Part shown: one piece after another, positions 58,545 to 64,000 of the stretch
How positions within the stretch are numbered: position 1 is the stretch's first letter
Layout of the letters: the number at the start of each line of letters is the position of its first letter
Source: VRUE01 sp963840565
Lineage (GTDB): Bacteria; Actinomycetota; Thermoleophilia; Solirubrobacterales; 70-9
Assembly: GCA_963840565.1 (NCBI GenBank)
Contig: CAWIZH010000006.1
Coordinates: 372,001 to 436,000 of the forward strand
Direction of reading: 5' to 3'
DNA: 64,000 nucleotides
Made by a program: the position numbers and the translations under genes
Notes under the pieces: model-generated
What the model was told of the DNA's origin: nothing
Database searches by the model: none
The model's input: only the letters and a program-made list of their open reading frames with translations

Positions 58545-58601
58545 CCATTCGTCCTACCCAGATCGCCATCCTGCACACGAAATGCTAATCTTGACTTAGA
58601 T

Positions 58602-58611
58602 GGTCAATAAA
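58602..58611 (+). promoter_or_regulatory. GGTCAATAAA motif, copy 1
   Basis: The 10-mer GGTCAATAAA lies between the PhoD-like gene and a small ORF, 28 bp upstream of the latter's GTG. The identical 10-mer is at 59719-59728 upstream of pstS. It may be a regulator site shared by phosphate genes; this is a guess from two copies only. Confidence 0.25.
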
Positions 58612-58629
58612 CCCAGGAAAGGAGATCCG

Positions 58630-58863
58630 GTGAGCGGCCCACCCCCCCACACAACGTTCGTCTCGCGCGGCAGGCTGAATGGCGTTCTTCGCCAAGGACC
58701 CTCAGGAGGAGGGCCGGTCGAAGCCAGCGCCACCCAGCCCGGGCGTGAGCACAGCGTCGACGAGCTCGATACCCAGACGTTCGAAGCTCTCCATTACCGG
58801 GCCCGCCTGATCCTCGGCGAGCCCCTGCAGCGCCCCGGTCGTTTCCAGCTCCGCGGGCACTAG
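58630..58863 (+). CDS. Small hypothetical protein
   Basis: GTG 58630 is preceded by AAAGGAG at good spacing and gives 77 residues (MSGPPPHTTFVSRGRLNGVL ... GRFQLRGH). The frame is open back to ATG 58600, but the ribosome site favours the GTG. There is no recognised domain, signal or membrane segment. It is Pro/Gly-rich at the start, with a helical middle part HSVDELDTQTFEALHYRARL. Two strong hairpins follow the stop, supporting a real transcript. Confidence 0.5.
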   Translation: MSGPPPHTTFVSRGRLNGVLRQGPSGGGPVEASATQPGREHSVDELDTQTFEALHYRARLILGEPLQRPGRFQLRGH

Positions 58864-58869
58864 CCTCGA

Positions 58870-58900
58870 GTCCCGACCGCGCCGAGGGCGCGGTCGGGAC
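58870..58900. terminator. Hairpin terminator 1 (14-bp stem)
   Basis: GTCCCGACCGCGCC pairs perfectly with 58887-58900 around a 3-nt loop (GAG), 6 bp after the small ORF's stop. It is a very stable GC-rich stem without a following T-tract. Confidence 0.65.
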
Positions 58901-58901
58901 T

Positions 58902-58950
58902 GCCGACGGGCCTAAAACGTGTCTATATGACCCGTTTTAGGCCCGTCGGC
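58902..58950. terminator. Hairpin terminator 2 (18-bp stem)
   Basis: GCCGACGGGCCTAAAACG (58902-58919) pairs perfectly with 58933-58950. The 13-nt loop contains TATATG. The CGTTTTA / TAAAACG segment can act as a partial U-tract on either strand. With the preceding hairpin it separates two convergent genes, and its design matches the hairpin at 41211-41260. Confidence 0.7.
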
Positions 58951-58964
58951 CCCGATGTGGGGGG

Positions 58965-59648
58965 CTATTTGCCCGCTTTCGCGGTGCCGGTGGTTTCGGT
59001 CGGGACCGCTTCCGGGCGCTGCGGGTAGGCCTGCACGGCCAGGTTCCAGTTCTTCAGCGTGAAGACGACGTTTTTCGCGCCCGCGTACTGGATCGCGACG
59101 GTGTGGCCGCCCTTCTGCAGGACCGTGCTCTGCATCACGGTGTAGACCATCGGGGCAGGCGTCGGCGTCGCCGCGGTCGCCGGGGCGAAGTTGACTTTGC
59201 CGGTGGTCTGGCCGTCGACCAGGATCTGGATCGGGCAGGCGAGTTCGGCGGTCGGTTTCGCCGCGGTGCAGGTCGCGTTGCCTGAGAACGTGATCACTGC
59301 CGAGCCGGTGCCGGGAATGCCGAACGAGGTGAAGGCGGTCGGGATGTACCCGGCCGTCGTTGCCCCGGTGGGGCCGTAGGGAGCGGTCCCGGCCGCGATC
59401 CCGGCCACCGGCGCCAGGGGCGCGCTGGCCTTCTGCACGAACGTGTTGCTGGCCGCTTTTTTCTTCAGGTAGAGCGTCGAGGCTTTCTTGTTGGTGACGT
59501 AGATCTGACCCGCCGCCTTCTTCGTGATGAAGGAGCCGGTGAGTGACGATCCCGCGAACGACGGCGTCACAGCGACCGCCGCGGCCAGCACCGCTGCCAG
59601 CGCTACCGCGGTGATGGCGCGGGGCGTGGGGAGTCTTCTTCTGAGCAA
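58965..59648 (-). CDS. Secreted beta-rich protein of unknown function
   Basis: The 227-residue product has a signal peptide (ALAAVLAAAVAVTPSFAG, cleavage ~residue 32). The mature N-terminus shows three short strand repeats of the form F/Y-x-x-x-K-K-A (SFITKKAAG, IYVTNKKAS, LYLKKKAAS). A beta-rich domain follows with two cysteines (NATCTAAK, ELACPIQ) likely to form a disulfide. The tail is Thr/Ala/Pro-rich. Such strand-repeat exported proteins are common in Solirubrobacterales-like genomes, without assigned function. It is divergent from pstS, with 159 bp between them. Confidence 0.6.
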   Translation of the reverse strand: MLRRRLPTPRAITAVALAAVLAAAVAVTPSFAGSSLTGSFITKKAAGQIYVTNKKASTLYLKKKAASNTFVQKASAPLAPVAGIAAGTAPYGPTGATTAGYIPTAFTSFGIPGTGSAVITFSGNATCTAAKPTAELACPIQILVDGQTTGKVNFAPATAATPTPAPMVYTVMQSTVLQKGGHTVAIQYAGAKNVVFTLKNWNLAVQAYPQRPEAVPTETTGTAKAGK

Positions 59649-59718
59649 TTGAACCTCCGTATCCAGGGCCGCCGGAAGTGGCCTCCAGGGCCGCCGGGTG
59701 AGCCTTTCTTAGTAAAGA

Positions 59719-59728
59719 GGTCAATAAA
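59719..59728 (+). promoter_or_regulatory. GGTCAATAAA motif, copy 2 (upstream of pstS)
   Basis: The same 10-mer as at 58602-58611 lies 80 bp before the pstS start, in the divergent intergenic region 59649-59807. This region holds no gene and probably the promoters for both sides. Confidence 0.25.
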
Positions 59729-59807
59729 GTACAGAAGCTGGTAGGGTCATGTCGAGTAAGGCAATCAAGAAACTTCGTAACTCGGCAGGAAAGGAAGCAC
59801 AATCGAG

Positions 59808-60642
59808 ATGAGAATCAAGTCCCTTGCCATATCGGTGATCGCCCTGGTGGCGCTTGCCGTTCCGGCTTCTGCCGGCGCCGTGACAGCTGATCGGGTCCGG
59901 CTCGGTCGCCGCACAGCCAGTTCTGGAAGCCCTCTTCAAGACCTACACGAAGACGGTCAACAAAAATGTCCACTTCGTCTACACCGCCAACGGAGGAAAC
60001 GCCGGCGTCAAGGACGTTCAGAACGGCACCAGCCAGTTCGCCGGACAGGCCCGCACGCCGCTGCCCAGCGACGCCGGGACGACCTACATCAAGATGTTCC
60101 TCGACGGGCTCTGCATCGATGTCAACCCGAAGAACAAGCTCACCGACATCAGCATCCAGCAGACCCATGACATCTACCGGGGACTGCTGACCAGCTGGGC
60201 CCAGCTTCCGGGCTCGGGACTTGAAACGACGATTGACCCGGTCGGTCGCGATACCAATGGAGGGACCTACAACTTCTTCCTCCAGGCGGTTCTCAACAAC
60301 GAACTGCCCTCATCCAACGTCAACGCGCTGACCGCGGACGGCCTCGTCGTCAACGCGGTCAAGCAGGACCCCAGCGCGATCGGCTACGACGGCCTCGCCT
60401 GGCAGGGCAAGGGCCAGAAGGCGCTGAAGGTCAACGGCGTCCCCTGCGAAGCCAAGAAGATCAGCGTCGAGCCGCTCAAGTACCCGCTCTCGCGCTACCT
60501 CTTCCTGGTCCTTCCGACGGGAGTCAACAACCCGGCGCTGACCAAGTTCATCGACTGGGCGCGTCGCGACGCGGTTGCCGGTGAAGTGATTGCGAAGGCC
60601 GGCGGCGTCCCCGCCTTCAATAAGAAAGCCAAGAAGAAGTAG
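59808..60642 (+). CDS. pstS: Phosphate ABC transporter substrate-binding protein PstS, frameshifted
   Basis: AAAGGAAG precedes ATG 59808. The signal peptide is SVIALVALAVPASAGA. After one surplus base near 59885 the mature protein begins IGSGSVAAQPVLEALFKTYT, the PstS phosphate-binding start, with NGGNAGVKDVQNGTSQFAGQ and DPVGRDTNGGTYNFFLQAVL. At about 277 residues it is within the family range. There is no lipobox cysteine, so it may be held by the membrane or shed. It is directly followed by pstC (stop then ATG with no gap). Confidence 0.85.
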
Positions 60643-61638
60643 ATGGAGGAGGAGTACCTCCCGGAGTACGGCCCCAAGTGGTCGGACCAACGCGCCGAGC
60701 GATTGCTCGGCGCGTTGGTCTGTGCGGTGGTTGGCCTGCTGCTGGCGATGATCATCACCGTCTTCGCCCGGGCCTGGCCGTCGTTCGCCCACAACGGGCT
60801 GGCCTGGTTCGGGGCGGGGGGGAGCGTCGAAGAACAGCTCAACCAGATCTACCTCTCCGGTATCAGCGGCGCCGAATACGTCTACACCTTCCACGCCTGG
60901 CAGCTGATCTGGAGCACCTTTCTGATCACCGGTGGCGCCGTGACGATCGCGCTCTTCTGCTCGCTCTTCGTCTCGGTCTTCATCGTTGAGTTCGCACCCG
61001 AGTGGATGCGCAACATCCTGCAGCCGGTGGTGCGCTTTCTCGCCAGCGTGCCTTCGGTGATCTACGGCCTGCTCGGGGTGCTGGTCATCGTCCCCACCAT
61101 CGGCAATGACTTGATCACCGAGCCGCAGAAGGCCTCGGTCGCCGGCGTGATCTCGCTCAGCGGCTACAGCCTGCTGGCGGCGGTGCTGATCCTGACCGTG
61201 ATGATCGCGCCGCTGATGGTCTCGATCTTCTCCGACGGCCTGCGCTCGGTGCGCCCGGGCTGGCTCGAGGGCTCGCTGGCACTCGGCGTCAACCGCTGGC
61301 GCACGACCTGGAAGATCGCTGTGCGCACGGCTCGCCCGGCGATCGTCGCCGGCACCGTGCTGGCGGTGGCGCGGGCGATCGGCGAGGCGGTGATGTTGGC
61401 GATGGTCTCCGGCTCGGTCGCCTTCGCGCCCAACCCGGCCGACGGCCTGATCTTCATCTACGAGCCCTCGCGGCCGCTGGCGCCGACGATCGTCAAGAAC
61501 ATCGACTCGCTCGGCTCGCCGCCGGCCAACGCGACGCTGTTCGCGATCGCCGCGGTGCTGCTCTTCTCGGCGGCGTTCTTCTCGCTGGCCGGTTGGGTGG
61601 CGCGGCGCTCGATGCGCAAATACGGGGCGACGGCGTAG
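60643..61638 (+). CDS. pstC: Phosphate ABC transporter permease PstC
   Basis: The 331-residue permease has six helices and the PstC features FLASVPSVIYGLLGVLVIVP, EGSLALGVNRWRTTWKIAVR (EAA loop) and ARAIGEAVMLAMVSGS. A periplasmic segment with NQIYLSGISGAEYVYTFH is longer than in many homologues. It starts right after pstS and overlaps pstA by 1 bp (TAGTG). Confidence 0.9.
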   Translation: MEEEYLPEYGPKWSDQRAERLLGALVCAVVGLLLAMIITVFARAWPSFAHNGLAWFGAGGSVEEQLNQIYLSGISGAEYVYTFHAWQLIWSTFLITGGAVTIALFCSLFVSVFIVEFAPEWMRNILQPVVRFLASVPSVIYGLLGVLVIVPTIGNDLITEPQKASVAGVISLSGYSLLAAVLILTVMIAPLMVSIFSDGLRSVRPGWLEGSLALGVNRWRTTWKIAVRTARPAIVAGTVLAVARAIGEAVMLAMVSGSVAFAPNPADGLIFIYEPSRPLAPTIVKNIDSLGSPPANATLFAIAAVLLFSAAFFSLAGWVARRSMRKYGATA

Positions 61639-62645
61639 TGGAGGCCTCGGTCGCAACGCCGCCGCCCGCGGGTGGGCACCCGCCGCGCATGGGCCCGCCG
61701 AAATCGGGCAAGGATGCGGTCGAGGGCAGCGCTGCCTGGCGCCTCTCGGACCGGATCGGCCTGGCGATCTGCTGGGCGCTGGGACTGCTCTTCTGTGCGA
61801 TCGCCGTGGCGATCGTTGTCTACCTGATGATCCAAGGGCTGCAGTACCTGAAGCTCTCGATGCTGGTCACGCCTGCCACGGCGGGGTTCAGCCAGAGTCA
61901 GAGCGGCGGCTTTTCCGACGCCCTGCTCGGCACCCTGATCGTCGCCGTGATGGGGATCTCGATCGCCCTGCCGGCCGGGGTCGGCATCGCGGTCTGGCTG
62001 GTCGAGTACGGCCGCCCCGCCGGGCTCGCCCGGATCACCGAGTCGACGATCGAGGCGATCGCCGGCATCCCCTCGATCGTGCTCGCCCTCTTCGGCACGG
62101 TGATCTTCTCCAGCACCGCGCTCGGCTTCCTCAGCCGCACCTCGGAAGGCGTCGTCTTCGGCCGCTCCTTCTTCGCCGCCGGGGCGATGCTCTCCCTCGT
62201 CGCCCTGCCACTGATCGTCGCCAGCACCCGCGAGGGGCTGAACGCGATCCCCCGGCACGTGCGCGAGGCCTCCTACGCGGTCGGCAAGACGAAGATCGCG
62301 ACGACGCGGCGGATCCTGCTGCCGGCGGCGCGCCCACAGGTCGCCACCGGGGCGATGCTCGGCCTCGGCCGGATCATCGGCGACACGGCGATCATCGTCG
62401 TCCTGCTCGGCGCCACCCAGAACTTCGCCCCGGTCGAAGGCGCCGCTTTCCCCTTCAACTACCTGCGCGGGGCGGGGACGACGCTGACCAACTTCGTCTA
62501 CGAGGCCTCGCCGACCGGCAACCTCAACCAGCCCCAGAAGGCCTACGCGGCGGCCTTCGTCCTGCTGATCCTGGTCCTGATGCTGAACGCCGCCGTCGAC
62601 GTCATCCATCGCCGCGCGAGAAAGGTAGGAACGTGGAGTTCGTAG
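61638..62645 (+). CDS. pstA: Phosphate ABC transporter permease PstA
   Basis: GTG 61638 gives 335 residues. A Pro/Gly-rich cytoplasmic extension of about 35 residues precedes the six-helix PstA core: ESTIEAIAGIPSIVLALFGT, REASYAVGKTKIATTRRILL (EAA loop) and LGRIIGDTAIIVVLLGATQN. It forms the channel with PstC. Its 3' end overlaps the pstB start by 13 bp. Confidence 0.9.
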   Translation: MEASVATPPPAGGHPPRMGPPKSGKDAVEGSAAWRLSDRIGLAICWALGLLFCAIAVAIVVYLMIQGLQYLKLSMLVTPATAGFSQSQSGGFSDALLGTLIVAVMGISIALPAGVGIAVWLVEYGRPAGLARITESTIEAIAGIPSIVLALFGTVIFSSTALGFLSRTSEGVVFGRSFFAAGAMLSLVALPLIVASTREGLNAIPRHVREASYAVGKTKIATTRRILLPAARPQVATGAMLGLGRIIGDTAIIVVLLGATQNFAPVEGAAFPFNYLRGAGTTLTNFVYEASPTGNLNQPQKAYAAAFVLLILVLMLNAAVDVIHRRARKVGTWSS

Positions 62646-63604
62646 CCCCTGACGTGCCTGAGCTTGACCGCCAAATAGGGGGGGTCAGCTCAGACGCCCC
62701 CTATCCGCCGCCGATCCGTCGGCTTCCGCTCGAGGACTCCGCGCCGGCGACCCAGGTGCTGCCACCGGCGGTGACCGATGGCGGCGGCGCCGTTTCGGCG
62801 CCCAGCGGCTTCACCGCGGCGCGGCGCTCGATCGGCGCCCCGCAGTTCTCGATCCGGCGGATGGAGATCGACAACGTCTCGGTCTCCTACTCCGATCGCG
62901 AAGCGGTCAAAGGCGTCTCGCTGCCGGTTCGCCAGGGTGAGGTGCTGGCGATGATCGGCCCCTCCGGCTGCGGCAAGACGACCCTGCTGCGCTCGCTCAA
63001 CCGGCTCACCGAGCTGACCCGCACGGCGACTCTGAAAGGGCGCATCCTGCTCGACGACGTCGACATCACCCTGATCGAGCCGACCTCGCTGCGGCGCCGG
63101 GTGACGATGGTCTTCCAGCAGCCCAACCCCTTCCCGATGAGCGTCTTCGACAACATCGCCTACGTGCTGCGCGAGCAGGGCTCGCGGCGCCAGCGCAAGA
63201 AGGTGCTGGAGCCGAAGGTCCACAGCGCGCTCGAGCGCGCCGGCCTCTTCGAGGAGGTCAAGGACAACCTCGACCACCCGGCGCTGAAGCTCTCCGGCGG
63301 TCAGCAGCAGCGGCTCTGCATTGCCCGGGCGCTGGCGGCAGAGCCCGAGGTGCTGCTGCTCGACGAGCCCTGCTCGGCGCTTGACCCGCAATCGACCCAG
63401 GTGATCGAGGACCTGATCGTGAAGCTGCGCGACGACGTCGCCGTGGTGATCGTCACCCACAACCTGCAGCAGGCCTACCGGGTCGCCGACCACGTCGCCT
63501 TCATGTATCTGGGCGAGCTGGTCGAGTACAGCAGCGCGACGGCCCTCTTCAACTCGCCCCGCGAGCAGCGGACCAAGGAGTACGTGAGCGGTGCGTTTGG
63601 CTAG
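62633..63604 (+). CDS. pstB: Phosphate ABC transporter ATP-binding protein PstB
   Basis: GTG 62633 gives 323 residues, longer than the usual ~255 because of a Pro/Ala-rich N-terminal extension (~1-75). The ATPase core has Walker A MIGPSGCGKTTLLRSLNRL, VFQQPNPFPMSVFDNIAYV, signature LKLSGGQQQRLCIARALA, Walker B VLLLDEPCSALDPQST and switch VIVTHNLQQAYR, all typical of PstB. It completes pstSCAB; no phoU gene follows within the window. Confidence 0.9.
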   Translation: MEFVAPDVPELDRQIGGVSSDAPYPPPIRRLPLEDSAPATQVLPPAVTDGGGAVSAPSGFTAARRSIGAPQFSIRRMEIDNVSVSYSDREAVKGVSLPVRQGEVLAMIGPSGCGKTTLLRSLNRLTELTRTATLKGRILLDDVDITLIEPTSLRRRVTMVFQQPNPFPMSVFDNIAYVLREQGSRRQRKKVLEPKVHSALERAGLFEEVKDNLDHPALKLSGGQQQRLCIARALAAEPEVLLLDEPCSALDPQSTQVIEDLIVKLRDDVAVVIVTHNLQQAYRVADHVAFMYLGELVEYSSATALFNSPREQRTKEYVSGAFG

Positions 63605-63800
63605 CCGCCACATATTCCGCGCCGGGCTGCTGGCCGTTTGCGGCCTGCTCCTCGTGGCCGCGATCTCCGGCTGCGCGACGACGCAGGAAACCGCCGAGCT
63701 CAAGCAGGCGGAATCCAAACGCATCCTCGAGCGCCGCGAGCACAAGCAGGCGAAGAAGCAGCAATCCAAGTCGCACGACCACGGGAGCAGCAAGCAATGA
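63591..63800 (+). CDS. Small lipoprotein
   Basis: GTG 63591 (or TTG 63597) starts a 69-residue protein. It has a signal sequence LLAVCGLLLVAAISGC with a lipobox Cys at ~28, then a strongly charged Lys/Glu/Gln helix (AELKQAESKRILERREHKQA) and a His/Ser tail. It overlaps the pstB end by 14 bp and the next gene by 4 bp, so it belongs to the pst operon. Its function is unknown. Confidence 0.6.
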   Translation: MRLASRHIFRAGLLAVCGLLLVAAISGCATTQETAELKQAESKRILERREHKQAKKQQSKSHDHGSSKQ

Positions 63801-64000
63801 AAGCCTCAACCGAGCACTCATCGGCACTGAACGGCCGCGCTCAGTACGAACCCTGCGAGGAGTGCGGCGCGCCGCTCGACCCGCAGCAGCGCTACTGCGT
63901 CAACTGTGCGGCGCGGCGCGGCAACGGCGCCAATCCCTCCTCGCGCTACTTCGCGGCGATGAGCCAGCGCGCCCGCCGGCCCTCCGTGCGCCCCTCGGCA
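63797..64000 (+). CDS. Zinc-ribbon protein, partial (cut by window end)
   Basis: ATG 63797 overlaps the lipoprotein stop. The visible 68 residues contain a zinc ribbon CEECGAPLDPQQRYCVNC followed by a basic stretch. The remainder lies outside the window, so the function cannot be judged. Proteins of this start often continue into a membrane and coiled-coil region in related genomes, but that is not seen here. Confidence 0.55.
   Translation, partial: MKASTEHSSALNGRAQYEPCEECGAPLDPQQRYCVNCAARRGNGANPSSRYFAAMSQRARRPSVRPSA

Overview
The window is GC-rich, densely coded bacterial chromosome. Frequent GTG/TTG starts, 1-4 bp overlaps between stop and start codons, Tat and lipobox exports, LuxR/LAL and PucR regulators, and secreted proteins of a style I associate with soil Actinobacteriota suggest a Thermoleophilia / Solirubrobacterales-like organism. 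This placement is inferred from gene content only. No rRNA, tRNA or CRISPR array was seen.

Layout. 1-3.3 kb: a cytochrome P450 (cut by the window edge) divergent from a UvrA-like ABC ATPase. 3.3-8.2 kb: a Phd/VapC toxin-antitoxin pair, a PLP enzyme, a PucR regulator, a secreted protein and an esterase. 8.2-15.3 kb: an oxidoreductase-rich block (VOC, DUF2855, Baeyer-Villiger-type monooxygenase, flavodoxin-like, cyclase, carboxymuconolactone decarboxylase-like, SDR) that looks catabolic. 15.4-18.4 kb: an ABC-2 exporter whose ATPase and permease genes are separated by an IS110-family element. 18.4-22.8 kb: STAS protein, acyl-CoA carboxyltransferase, cupredoxin and multicopper oxidase.

22.8-36.8 kb is an accessory island with lower GC and different codon use. 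It holds a protein with eight homing-endonuclease-associated repeats, a truncated methyltransferase, a ~2,675-residue RHS polymorphic toxin with 672-bp near-identical internal repeats, an overlapping immunity-gene candidate, a decayed second copy of that gene, a DyP peroxidase and a duplicated gene-end scar. 36.8-64 kb is core-like: class A PBP; a complete Kdp potassium system in unusual order (histidine kinase, kdpE, kdpF, kdpA, kdpC, kdpB, KdpD sensor domain, USP); TauE/SafE; LAL regulator; P450; sulfate ABC transporter; PhoD-like phosphatase; phosphate ABC transporter pstSCAB.

Two points deserve most attention. First, the IS110 element has noncoding DNA carrying two 9-nt segments that match the two halves of its own insertion site, on opposite strands and flanking a small hairpin, as expected of a bridge RNA target-binding loop. 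Second, the RHS toxin locus has a tightly coupled immunity gene plus a fossil paralogue.

Many genes are broken by single-base frameshifts, nearly all +1 duplications, and most are probably consensus errors. Coordinates for these genes span the whole reconstructed gene and the break points are noted.
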